From: Coprococcus_C sp964405715
Lineage (GTDB): Bacteria; Bacillota; Clostridia; Lachnospirales; Lachnospiraceae
Direction of reading: 5' to 3'
Assembly (NCBI GenBank): GCA_964405715.1
Contig: CAYOOW010000002.1
Coordinates: forward strand, 1 to 64,000
DNA: 64,000 bases
Below the pieces are notes generated by a model, which was given only the letters and a program-made list of their open reading frames with translations, was not told the origin of the DNA and ran no database searches. This document shows positions 16,847 to 24,573 of the stretch, in pieces. The position numbers and the translations under genes were made by a program. The first letter of the stretch is position 1, and each line of letters begins with the position of its first letter.

Positions 16847-16875
16847 ATGACAAAACTGTAGCAGGATGCTATAAT
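16847..16875 (+). promoter_or_regulatory. Sigma-A-type promoter for the AIM24 pair
   Basis: ATGACA at 16847-16852 and a perfect TATAAT at 16870-16875 are separated by 17 bp. The first AIM24 gene starts at 16921 after GAGGAGGGG. Confidence 0.75.
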
Positions 16876-16920
16876 AAAACATGCGTGAAAGCAAAATGAT
16901 TTTGTACGAGGAGGGGCAAG

Positions 16921-17676
16921 ATGTTTCAATTAAACAATTTTTATGACAATAACAATATGAAGTGTATTGGTCAGCTGGGACAGTATAAGATATTTGAGCA
17001 TGAGAGGGACTTGTCCGTGACACCTTATTCAGCTGAGGAGGCTTATTTTTCAGCAACGATGAACGTGAGAAGAAGGCAGGTGCTGGTTGAATTGAACAAC
17101 ACGAGCTGTACGGTTCAGGCGGGTGCAATGCAATGGATGCTCGGCAATGTAAGCATGACATCCGGTGTCAAGGCAGGTAATTTCCTCGGAAAAGCGATAG
17201 GAGCTGCTGTGACAGGTGAGACCATGTCAAAGCCGATATATACCGGACAGGGGCTTGTGATGCTTGAGCCTACATATAAGCATATTCTTATGATTGACGT
17301 GGCACAATGGGGGTCTATTGTACTGGAGGATGGCTTATTTCTTGCCTGTGACAGTACATTGCAGCAGAAGATTGTATCCAGAAGCAATCTTTCATCGGCA
17401 GTGCTTGGCGGAGAAGGTCTGTTTAATCTGAGTCTTATGGGACAGGGTATTGCAGTGCTTGAAAGCCCGGTTCCACAGCAGGAATTGATTCAATTCAATT
17501 TGCAGGATGATGTTGTTAAGATAGATGGAAATATGGCAATTGCATGGTCAGGCAGTCTTGAGTTTACGGTAGAAAAATCATCTAAGAGTCTGATTGGCTC
17601 TGCTGTGTCAAAGGAAGGTCTGGTTAATGTCTACCGTGGTACCGGTACAATTTTGATGGCGCCAACCGCAAAATAA
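16921..17676 (+). CDS. AIM24-family protein, copy 1
   Basis: A 251-residue protein of the AIM24 (TIGR00266-like) family, a mostly beta fold of unknown biochemical role in bacteria. Typical family segments are YTVQAGAMQWM-like TVQAGAMQWML, the LEPTYKHIL turn and the C-terminal RGTG stretch. There is no signal peptide or transmembrane segment, so it is probably cytoplasmic. The next gene, 12 bp on, is a close paralogue with long near-identical stretches at protein and DNA level. Function cannot be inferred beyond the family. Confidence 0.85.
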   Translation: MFQLNNFYDNNNMKCIGQLGQYKIFEHERDLSVTPYSAEEAYFSATMNVRRRQVLVELNNTSCTVQAGAMQWMLGNVSMTSGVKAGNFLGKAIGAAVTGETMSKPIYTGQGLVMLEPTYKHILMIDVAQWGSIVLEDGLFLACDSTLQQKIVSRSNLSSAVLGGEGLFNLSLMGQGIAVLESPVPQQELIQFNLQDDVVKIDGNMAIAWSGSLEFTVEKSSKSLIGSAVSKEGLVNVYRGTGTILMAPTAK

Positions 17677-17688
17677 GGAGGAATAAAT

Positions 17689-18576
17689 ATGGTATACCAA
17701 AATTTATGTGACAGCTCCAATGTGGTGGTAAAATCTCAGCTTGGCGGCATGCAGGTATTGGAATATGCCAAAGATATGAGCGTATATCCGGAGACCTCAA
17801 AAATAGAGTATTATTGTGCGCAGATGGGTATCAACAAAAAACAGGTGTTGTTAAATCTGAATGGTAACAGCTATACAGTTCAGGCAGGTGCGATGCAGTG
17901 GATGAGCGGAAATGTGACCATGGGAACCGGCGTTAAGGGAGCCGGTGATCTGCTTGGCAAGTTTGCAGCATCCAAGGTGACAAAAGAGAGTACGATTAAG
18001 CCTGAGTATACAGGATATGGCCAGGTAATGCTGGAGCCGACCTATAGACATATTTTACTGACTGATGTAGCCTCATGGGGTGGAAGTATTGTTCTCGATG
18101 ATGGTCTGTTTCTTGCCTGTGACAGTACATTACAGCAGAAGGTTGTATCCAGAAGTAATCTCTCATCGGCAGTGTTTGGAGGAGAAGGTTTATTTAATCT
18201 GAGTCTGAACGGAAACGGCGTGTGTGCACTGGAGAGTATTGTTCCACAGGAAGAGTTATTTGAAATTGTGCTTGAAAATGACGTCATGAAAATAGATGGC
18301 AATATGGCAATTGCGTGGTCGGGAAGTCTTGAGTTTACCGTGGAGAAATCATCGAAGAGTCTGATTGGTTCTGCGGTGTCAAAAGAAGGTCTTGTCAATG
18401 TATATCGTGGTACAGGTAAGATATGGATGGCACCGGTACTTGCAACAGGAGGCTCCGCAGGTGTTTCCTCGGCGACGGAGACGGCGTCTACGGGGCAGAC
18501 GGGAACCAGGGCCGCACAAAATAATCCGTTGGACAAGATGGAGCGGGTTGCTAATATATTAAATAAATTCAATTAA
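17689..18576 (+). CDS. AIM24-family protein, copy 2 with C-terminal tail
   Basis: A 295-residue paralogue of the preceding protein, likely from a tandem duplication: the segment ending SLIGSAVSKEGLVNVYRGTG is nearly identical in both. It has about 40 extra residues, a low-complexity Ser/Thr/Ala/Gly linker followed by an amphipathic end (LDKMERVANILNKFN) that may bind a partner or membrane. AGGAGG lies 8 bp before the ATG. A terminator follows at 18587-18618. The pair is a two-gene operon with its own promoter. Confidence 0.85.
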   Translation: MVYQNLCDSSNVVVKSQLGGMQVLEYAKDMSVYPETSKIEYYCAQMGINKKQVLLNLNGNSYTVQAGAMQWMSGNVTMGTGVKGAGDLLGKFAASKVTKESTIKPEYTGYGQVMLEPTYRHILLTDVASWGGSIVLDDGLFLACDSTLQQKVVSRSNLSSAVFGGEGLFNLSLNGNGVCALESIVPQEELFEIVLENDVMKIDGNMAIAWSGSLEFTVEKSSKSLIGSAVSKEGLVNVYRGTGKIWMAPVLATGGSAGVSSATETASTGQTGTRAAQNNPLDKMERVANILNKFN

Positions 18577-18586
18577 TAAAACATAG

Positions 18587-18618
18587 GGACTGTTGCATAA
18601 ATGCGGCAGTCCTTTTTT
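18587..18618 (+). terminator. Intrinsic terminator after the AIM24 operon
   Basis: GGACTG (18587-18592) pairs with CAGTCC (18607-18612), with an inner GCAT/ATGC pairing, and six T follow at 18613-18618. Confidence 0.85.
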
Positions 18619-18642
18619 GGTGCTATCGGAAATAAATTTGTC

Positions 18643-18673
18643 TTGATAATAAATACTATGCATTGTATAGTAT
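18643..18673 (+). promoter_or_regulatory. Promoter with palindromic operator for the PadR operon
   Basis: TTGATA (18643-18648) and TATAGT (18666-18671) form a promoter with a 17-bp spacer. An inverted repeat ATACTAT-N7-ATAGTAT (18653-18673) overlaps the -10 box, as expected for an autoregulating PadR repressor. ATGCAT occurs at 18658-18663 and again at 18675-18680. Confidence 0.65.
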
Positions 18674-18693
18674 TATGCATAAGGAGGTGTAAT

Positions 18694-18999
18694 ATGGATG
18701 CACAGTTAAGAAAAGGATTGTTGGAGTTGTGTGTATTGGCGGTGCTCCGCGAACAGGATTCCTATGGATATCAGATTATCAAGGATGTGTCTGCGTATAT
18801 TGAGATATCTGAGTCTACGCTGTATCCGATTCTCAGACGGCTGGAGACAGAGGGTAAGGTGGAAGCTTATAATACGGAGTATAATAACCGCATACGGAAA
18901 TACCACAGAATTACAGAACTTGGACAGAGAACATTACACGAATTTTCAGGTGATAAGGATAAGCTGATACGGTTGATTGGCTGGATTGGAGGGGAATAG
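18694..18999 (+). CDS. PadR-family transcriptional regulator
   Basis: A 101-residue winged-helix repressor of the short PadR-s2 type. The N-terminal segment LRKGLLELCVLAVL and the YGYQIIKDV helix are family hallmarks, and the wing with TLYPILRRLETEG follows. The start at 18694 has AAGGAGGTG 6 bp upstream; an in-frame ATG at 18601 lies inside the previous terminator and is rejected. The stop abuts the next ATG, so it is coupled to a HAAS/DUF1700-type membrane protein, a common pairing in Firmicutes. It probably represses its own operon through the palindrome over the -10 box. Confidence 0.92.
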   Translation: MDAQLRKGLLELCVLAVLREQDSYGYQIIKDVSAYIEISESTLYPILRRLETEGKVEAYNTEYNNRIRKYHRITELGQRTLHEFSGDKDKLIRLIGWIGGE

Positions 19000-19893
19000 A
19001 TGGAAAAGAAAACATTTCTTAGGCGATTGAAAAAAGCGTTGCGAAGATTGAAACCGGATGAACGGGAAGGATATATTTTATATTATGATGAGATGATATC
19101 AGATTTGATGGAAAACGGGGTTGAGGAGAGCGAAGCCTGTGAGCAGCAGGGTGTTATAGAAGAGATAGCTGCAAATATATACGAGGATGCGAAGGAGGAG
19201 ATGTTCAAAAAGAAGGATTTGCCGGGGATAATTCTCCGGATACTCAGCATCGTGCTTGCAGTGGTATCCATAATTTGTATGTTAAAAATTCCGAAAACAG
19301 GTGCATTTTCTGTGGTAGACGGGGACGGTCCGACAGCTGTATTTGTTGCGGGAAGGATAAAGGAGCCGGTTGTGCTTTATATTGTGACAGCGGTTGTTAT
19401 TCTGATTCATTTATTGTATAGTTGTATCAGAAAACGAAAGACAGGGATTATCGTCGGTATCATTGTCCTTGCAGTATTTGCCGGAGTATGGCTCATACAT
19501 GGCATGGGTGATGGAGAACAGAACACTGACAATATTCAAAATACCGGGGATGATATAGAGGATGAGGCATCGCATGCGGATATCCTTGAAGAACGGACGA
19601 AGGAGATTATCTGTTTGATTGAGAACAGGGATTATAACACGCTGGCGGACACATATGCAACGGAGGAGATGAAACAGTATTTGACCGATGAATATATGGA
19701 TTCGGCAAGGAACGCAATATCGGAGGACTGGGGCGCATATCAGTTTGTGGGAACAATCTATACACAGGAAATCAGGGAAAACGGTGTGGATTACACGGTG
19801 GCACAGGTTGTAGCTACATATGAGAATGTCAGTGTAACCTACACGATTACCTTCGATTCAGAGTTTATGCTGGCGGGCTTATATATGAAATGA
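19000..19893 (+). CDS. HAAS/DUF1700-type membrane protein with C-terminal DUF3887-like domain
   Basis: A 297-residue protein. The N-terminal 70 residues are a helical HAAS domain (KKTFLRRLKKALRRLKPDE and IYEDAKEEMF), usually found next to PadR regulators. Hydrophobic spans lie near 76-94, 120-138 and 146-168. The C-terminal 100 residues, after an acidic linker, resemble DUF3887 (small alpha-beta domain outside the membrane). It starts directly after the PadR stop. The likely role is membrane or envelope stress response together with PadR, but the ligand is unknown. Confidence 0.78.
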   Translation: MEKKTFLRRLKKALRRLKPDEREGYILYYDEMISDLMENGVEESEACEQQGVIEEIAANIYEDAKEEMFKKKDLPGIILRILSIVLAVVSIICMLKIPKTGAFSVVDGDGPTAVFVAGRIKEPVVLYIVTAVVILIHLLYSCIRKRKTGIIVGIIVLAVFAGVWLIHGMGDGEQNTDNIQNTGDDIEDEASHADILEERTKEIICLIENRDYNTLADTYATEEMKQYLTDEYMDSARNAISEDWGAYQFVGTIYTQEIRENGVDYTVAQVVATYENVSVTYTITFDSEFMLAGLYMK

Positions 19894-19912
19894 GCCTGCT
19901 CGGCACTTATAT

Positions 19913-19948
19913 CAAAACGCACAAAGGAGATTTATCGTGTGCGTTTTG
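19913..19948 (+). terminator. Hairpin after the PadR operon
   Basis: CAAAACGCACA (19913-19923) pairs with TGTGCGTTTTG (19938-19948), an 11-bp stem ending in four T and GG. It is a plausible intrinsic terminator, although the T-run is partly inside the stem. Confidence 0.65.
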
Positions 19949-19976
19949 GTAAATGTGTTTGTATCAGGAGGATGGG

Positions 19977-20312
19977 ATGGCAGGAAGTATAATCGGATAT
20001 ATAATATGGGTGCTGGTCAATATCGTGTTTTTCATAATCGGTATTGTTTCGTGGAAAAGTAAGGTTCCGGTGGGATTTTTCTCCAATTTCAAATCGCCGG
20101 AGAACTCTGAAATAGCAGATGTCAGAGGTTATAATCATGCGGTGGCACGGATATGGTTCGTGTTTGCTGCTATCATGGCGCTGCTTGGCCTGCCTCTGCT
20201 TGCCGGGCAGAATTCACCGCTTATTATGATATCAGTAATAGGAATGCTTTGGTTATGCATTGGTGTCTGTATGGCTTATGTGAAGGTTGAGAAAAAGTAT
20301 AGGACGAAATAA
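19977..20312 (+). CDS. Small three-span membrane protein, hypothetical
   Basis: A 111-residue protein with three hydrophobic segments (about 3-22, 56-73 and 80-98) separated by short polar loops; the first loop holds VPVGFFSNFKSPE, which resembles the loop of SdpI/DUF3784-like small membrane proteins of Firmicutes. AGGAGG at 19966-19971 fixes the start at 19977. I do not recognise a function. It stands alone between the PadR operon and typA. Confidence 0.72.
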   Translation: MAGSIIGYIIWVLVNIVFFIIGIVSWKSKVPVGFFSNFKSPENSEIADVRGYNHAVARIWFVFAAIMALLGLPLLAGQNSPLIMISVIGMLWLCIGVCMAYVKVEKKYRTK

Positions 20313-20327
20313 TAAAAAGGAAGGACA

Positions 20328-20393
20328 ATAGAGGCCGGGACGATTTTTCTGACAATTGCGCTGTGTCTGGTCAAACTGTATAAGGCACAGTAA
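20328..20393 (+). other. Possible 21-residue membrane peptide with ATA start (uncertain)
   Basis: The frame from ATA at 20328 to TAA at 20393 would encode a hydrophobic single-span peptide ending LCLVKLYKAQ, preceded by AAGGAAGG. The shape resembles holin-like small peptides of Firmicutes, but no standard start codon exists in the frame, so it may be a decayed gene or chance. Confidence 0.25.
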
Positions 20394-20424
20394 TAACTTT
20401 CTCTAGCTTTGGGCATAATGATAA

Positions 20425-20453
20425 TTGAAAATTAAAATGTGCTGTGATACAAT
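20425..20453 (+). promoter_or_regulatory. Sigma-A-type promoter for typA
   Basis: TTGAAA (20425-20430) and TACAAT (20448-20453) are separated by 17 bp, about 60 bp before the typA start. Confidence 0.7.
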
Positions 20454-20511
20454 AATTAAGTTTGAAAATAATACCTGAAAATGATTATAGTACATGTAAG
20501 AGGTCAGAATT

Positions 20512-22350
20512 ATGCAGATTACAAGAGAAGATGTCAGAAACGTAGCGATTATCGCCCATGTTGATCATGGTAAGACAACGCTTGTAGATGAACTGTTGAA
20601 GCAGAGTGGTGTATTTCGTGAGAATCAGGAGGTCGCTGAGAGAGTTATGGACTCCAACGATATCGAGCGTGAGCGGGGTATCACGATTCTTTCCAAAAAT
20701 ACAGCCGTAACCTATAAGAATACGAAGATTAACATTATTGACACGCCGGGGCATGCAGATTTTGGCGGGGAGGTTGAGCGTGTTCTTAAGATGGTGAACG
20801 GTGTTATTCTTGTTGTAGACGCTTTTGAGGGAGCAATGCCGCAGACCAAGTTTGTGTTAAAGAAGGCACTGGAACTCGATTTGAATGTAATTGTTTGTAT
20901 CAATAAAACAGACAGACCGGAGGCAAGACCGGCAGAGGTGGAGGAAGAGGTGCTTGAATTGCTGCTCGAGCTTGATGCCAATGAAAAGCAGCTGGATTGT
21001 CCGTTTGTTTATGCATCTGCAAAGGCGGGTGTTGCGTCCATGTCCGCCGATGAGCCGGGAACAGACATGAAACCGCTCTTTGAGACGATTCTCAAGTATA
21101 TTCCTGCACCGACGGGCGATTCTGAAAAGGGAACCCAGATATTAATCAGCACGATTGATTACAATGAATATGTGGGAAGAATCGGTGTCGGTAAGGTTGA
21201 TAACGGCTGTGTGAGGCTGAATCAGGAGGCTGTGATTGTCAATGCACATGAGCCGGACAAGAAGGTTAAGGTAAAGATTGGCAAGCTTTACGAGTTCGAG
21301 GGATTAAATAAGATTGAGGTGGAGGAAGCAGGGATTGGTTCTATCGTTGCCATCTCGGGAATACAGGATATCCATATCGGTGATACCATCTGTTCGCCGG
21401 AGAATCCGGAAGCGATTCCGTTCCAGAAGATTTCAGAGCCTACGATTGCCATGCATTTTATGGTAAATGATTCACCGCTTGCCGGAAAAGAGGGGAAATT
21501 TGTCACATCCAGACACCTCAGAGACAGATTGTTCAGGGAGCTGAATACGGATGTATCTTTGCGTGTGGAGGAGACAGATACCACAGAGAGCTTTAAGGTG
21601 TCGGGGCGCGGAGAGCTCCATCTGTCAGTTTTAATAGAAAATATGCGGCGCGAGGGCTATGAATTTGCTGTCAGCAAGGCAGAGGTTATTTATAAAGAGG
21701 ATGAGAAGGGGAAGAAGCTTGAGCCTTTTGAGATAGCGGTGATTGATGTGCCGGATGAATTTGCAGGAACGGTTATCAATATGTTAAATAACCGCAAGGG
21801 AGAGCTGCAGGGAATGGCACCGACCGGAACCGGAACGACAAGACTTGAGTTTTCAATTCCATCCCGCGGGCTGATTGGATTCAGAGGAGATTTCCTCACG
21901 GCGACCAAAGGAAATGGCATTTTGAATACAATATTTGACGGGTATGCTCCGTATAAGGGAGATATGTCCTACCGCAGTCAGGGCTCCCTGATTGCATTTG
22001 AGTCGGGTGAGTCCATCACATACGGACTTTTTAATGCTCAGGAGAGAGGTACACTGTTTATCGGGCCGGGCGAGCAGGTATATGGCGGAATGGTTGTAGG
22101 GCAGTGCGGCAAACCGGAGGATATTGAGGTAAATGTATGTAAGAGAAAGCAGCTTACCAATACCCGGGCATCAGGCTCCGACGAGGCATTAAAGCTGACG
22201 CCGCCCAAGATACTCAGCTTGGAGCAGGCTCTTGATTTTATTGACACAGATGAACTGCTTGAGATAACCCCGAAGTCCATCAGAATCCGCAAAAAGATTC
22301 TTGATCCGACTCAGCGCATGCGGGCAAAGAGAGTAATGCAATCAAAATAA
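20512..22350 (+). CDS. typA: Ribosome-associated translational GTPase TypA/BipA
   Basis: A 612-residue GTPase of the EF-G-like family. The G motifs are in order: AHVDHGKTTL (G1), RGITI (G2), DTPGHADFGGEV (G3) and NKTD (G4). Domains II, III and V and the BipA-specific C-terminal domain (GEQVYGGMVVG through RKKILDPTQRMRAKR) follow at normal length. TypA binds the 70S ribosome and helps 50S assembly and stress or cold growth. AGAGGT lies 8 bp upstream of the ATG. The glycosidase gene 19 bp downstream may be read from the same transcript. Confidence 0.97.
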   Translation: MQITREDVRNVAIIAHVDHGKTTLVDELLKQSGVFRENQEVAERVMDSNDIERERGITILSKNTAVTYKNTKINIIDTPGHADFGGEVERVLKMVNGVILVVDAFEGAMPQTKFVLKKALELDLNVIVCINKTDRPEARPAEVEEEVLELLLELDANEKQLDCPFVYASAKAGVASMSADEPGTDMKPLFETILKYIPAPTGDSEKGTQILISTIDYNEYVGRIGVGKVDNGCVRLNQEAVIVNAHEPDKKVKVKIGKLYEFEGLNKIEVEEAGIGSIVAISGIQDIHIGDTICSPENPEAIPFQKISEPTIAMHFMVNDSPLAGKEGKFVTSRHLRDRLFRELNTDVSLRVEETDTTESFKVSGRGELHLSVLIENMRREGYEFAVSKAEVIYKEDEKGKKLEPFEIAVIDVPDEFAGTVINMLNNRKGELQGMAPTGTGTTRLEFSIPSRGLIGFRGDFLTATKGNGILNTIFDGYAPYKGDMSYRSQGSLIAFESGESITYGLFNAQERGTLFIGPGEQVYGGMVVGQCGKPEDIEVNVCKRKQLTNTRASGSDEALKLTPPKILSLEQALDFIDTDELLEITPKSIRIRKKILDPTQRMRAKRVMQSK

Positions 22351-22369
22351 TAAATGAAGAGATAACCCT

Positions 22370-23689
22370 ATGTATGGAAAAAGAAAAAGAATATACGCCG
22401 TTGCTATGTTGCTAATCATAGTGGCGGCTATATTATTACAATCAGTTGATTTGAATAATGATGAGCATGTGTATCAGCAGGCAGACAGCAATATCGGGCA
22501 GACTGCGACGGTTCAGGATGCGTTAAATGAGAACAACGGACATGCGGATGATGAAGTGACGGAGCATATGCCGCAGGAGGAGACTGCGACAACGGAAGAA
22601 ATCGCGGCGGATGAGAGCGGGGACGGTGCGTTTGCATGCTGCACGCAGCCGCTTGACGAGGATACGGAGCGGGAAATTGACGGCATCATAGCGCAGATGA
22701 CGATAGAGGAAAAAGTCGGGCAGCTGTTTTTTATCAAGGATGACGGCAGATTCCGGTCGGATATACTTGCGCAATATCCTGTGGGAGGGATTATACTCTT
22801 TGATGGTGATTTTAAGGGAAAATCGTCACAGAATCTTAAGGATTACATCAGTGCATTTCAGGATAACAGCAGCTGTCCGCTGTTGATTGGTGCGGATGAG
22901 GAGGGTGGCACGGTAATCCGTCTCAGCAAATATTCAACCTATGCTGACGCTCCTTTTCAGTCACCGCGTAATCTGTATTCGTCAGGCGGTTTTGAGGCAA
23001 TCAGGGAAGATACCGTGTTAAAATCCGAATTATTGTTATCGTATGGGATCAATGTGAATTTTGCTCCTGTGTGTGATATATCGGGAAATTCGGATGATTT
23101 TATGTACAGCAGAAGTGTGAGTGGTGATGTGGATGTCGTGTCGGAGTTCGCTGCCCTGACAGTTTCCGTGATGCGTGATGAGGGGATTGGATGTGTTCTC
23201 AAGCATTTTCCGGGCTATGGAAGTAACGGAGATACGCACACGGATGTGATTCGTGATTCGCGCAGTTACAATACCTTCGTTGAGGAGGACTTTAAACCGT
23301 TTCAGGCCGGGATTGACGCGGGGGCGGATTGCGTGCTTGTGAATCATAACATCGTTGAATGCATGGATTCCGACATGCCTGCGTCATTGTCATATGAGGT
23401 GCACAGGATATTGAGAAGCGAGCTCGGATTCAATGGTGTTATCATCACGGATGATTTGATGATGCGCGGTGTTTCGGCATATGCCGATGAAAAAGAGTCG
23501 GCTGTGCAGGCGATACTTGCCGGAAACGATATGATATTGTCAACCTCCTATGATGTGCAGTATCAGGCGGTCCTTGATGCGGTATACGACGGCTTGATAA
23601 CGGAGGAGCGCCTTGACGCATCCGTCAGGCGGATTTTAGGCTGGAAATACAGCCTTGGCATTATGGAACTGTCGCATGAAGATAATTAA
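22370..23689 (+). CDS. Exported glycoside hydrolase family 3 protein (NagZ-like)
   Basis: A 439-residue protein with an N-terminal hydrophobic anchor (about 8-25), an acidic low-complexity linker (to about 95) and one GH3 N-terminal barrel. Family motifs are MTIEEKVGQLFF, KHFPGYG-SNGDTHTD and ITDDLMMRG with the nucleophile Asp. The C-terminal GH3 domain is missing, as in NagZ-type beta-N-acetylglucosaminidases that act on cell-wall fragments. In the NagZ signature KHFPGHGDT the second His is Tyr here, and the spacing of the His/Asp loop is altered. The likely role is wall turnover or muropeptide trimming outside the cell. Confidence 0.85.
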   Translation: MYGKRKRIYAVAMLLIIVAAILLQSVDLNNDEHVYQQADSNIGQTATVQDALNENNGHADDEVTEHMPQEETATTEEIAADESGDGAFACCTQPLDEDTEREIDGIIAQMTIEEKVGQLFFIKDDGRFRSDILAQYPVGGIILFDGDFKGKSSQNLKDYISAFQDNSSCPLLIGADEEGGTVIRLSKYSTYADAPFQSPRNLYSSGGFEAIREDTVLKSELLLSYGINVNFAPVCDISGNSDDFMYSRSVSGDVDVVSEFAALTVSVMRDEGIGCVLKHFPGYGSNGDTHTDVIRDSRSYNTFVEEDFKPFQAGIDAGADCVLVNHNIVECMDSDMPASLSYEVHRILRSELGFNGVIITDDLMMRGVSAYADEKESAVQAILAGNDMILSTSYDVQYQAVLDAVYDGLITEERLDASVRRILGWKYSLGIMELSHEDN

Positions 23690-23690
23690 A

Positions 23691-23724
23691 ATAATATGGC
23701 ATGCATATATACATGCCATATTAT
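23691..23724. terminator. Perfect 13-bp hairpin between convergent genes, member of a local repeat family
   Basis: ATAATATGGCATG (23691-23703) and CATGCCATATTAT (23712-23724) form a perfect stem with an 8-base loop. It can stop transcription from both sides. The right half, CATATATACATGCCATATT, recurs after htrA at about 62700-62718. Confidence 0.75.
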
Positions 23725-23748
23725 CTTAATTCGACAGCCCTGTAACAG

Positions 23749-24573
23749 CTACGGTGCAATTCCGAATCCGTAGGTGTTGTCCGTCTTATACTGGTAGATG
23801 TAAAAATTTTCTCCGTCATCGTTCTTTGATGACAATGTGATACAATATATATTCCGGTCGCAGATGCCAGTGATATCAATGTAAGGATATGCTGGAATGG
23901 GATAGTCGTCAATCTTTTCTGATATGGCATCTATGGTTATATTTTTGTCGCCTAATATATTGTTGATATTCTCATTCATGTAAACCTTTTTGACAGGGGA
24001 AAAGGGCTTGCTGCTATCGTTTACCTGTGCTGCAAGAATGGTTCCGTTTTCGGTTATGAGTATCGTATGCTCAAGCATATTATCAAATTTTATGAAATGG
24101 ACTACCCACAGATAAGTGGTGTATGTGTTGAACACAGTATCTGTGTAGCAGTACAGCTCTGTACTCCATGAATACCAGTTGCTGTATGAGGAGGACAGGG
24201 AATATGGGTATACGTTTTGTTCGTAATAATATTCCATCTGCTGCTTTGTCAGAGCTATGATTTCAGCTTCACTCAGTGTGCCTTCTCCGGGACTTACCTG
24301 AACACAGTTGCTTTCCCATACGCCGGATATCAGTTTGATACGGTCAAGAGAGGAGAGCTGTTGGGAGGCATTTTTAGCCATGGCTGTGCCTGAGGCAAGG
24401 TAATAGCTTTCAGGCGCGGTCTCAACCACGGAGAGCTGTTTGTCGGTTGCTTTTCTCAATATCAGCTTAGGCAGTAGTATACCGCATGCCACAGCAAGGC
24501 ACGCGAGGGAAATCCCAAGGAGAAGAGAAAGTGAAAAGTTGTTTTTTGGCTGTTTACTGCTTTTATTTTTCAT
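23749..24573 (-). CDS. Membrane-anchored extracellular protein linked to the two-component system
   Basis: A 274-residue protein with a short basic N-terminus, one span at about 14-37 and a large extracellular part without motifs I recognise. It is third in a minus-strand operon after the response regulator and histidine kinase; its ATG at 24573 overlaps the kinase end by 11 bp, so the two are translationally coupled. An in-frame ATG farther upstream (24687) would sit inside the kinase gene and is rejected. The context suggests an accessory sensor or a regulator of the kinase. There is no lipobox. Confidence 0.72.
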   Translation of the reverse strand: MKNKSSKQPKNNFSLSLLLGISLACLAVACGILLPKLILRKATDKQLSVVETAPESYYLASGTAMAKNASQQLSSLDRIKLISGVWESNCVQVSPGEGTLSEAEIIALTKQQMEYYYEQNVYPYSLSSSYSNWYSWSTELYCYTDTVFNTYTTYLWVVHFIKFDNMLEHTILITENGTILAAQVNDSSKPFSPVKKVYMNENINNILGDKNITIDAISEKIDDYPIPAYPYIDITGICDRNIYCITLSSKNDDGENFYIYQYKTDNTYGFGIAP

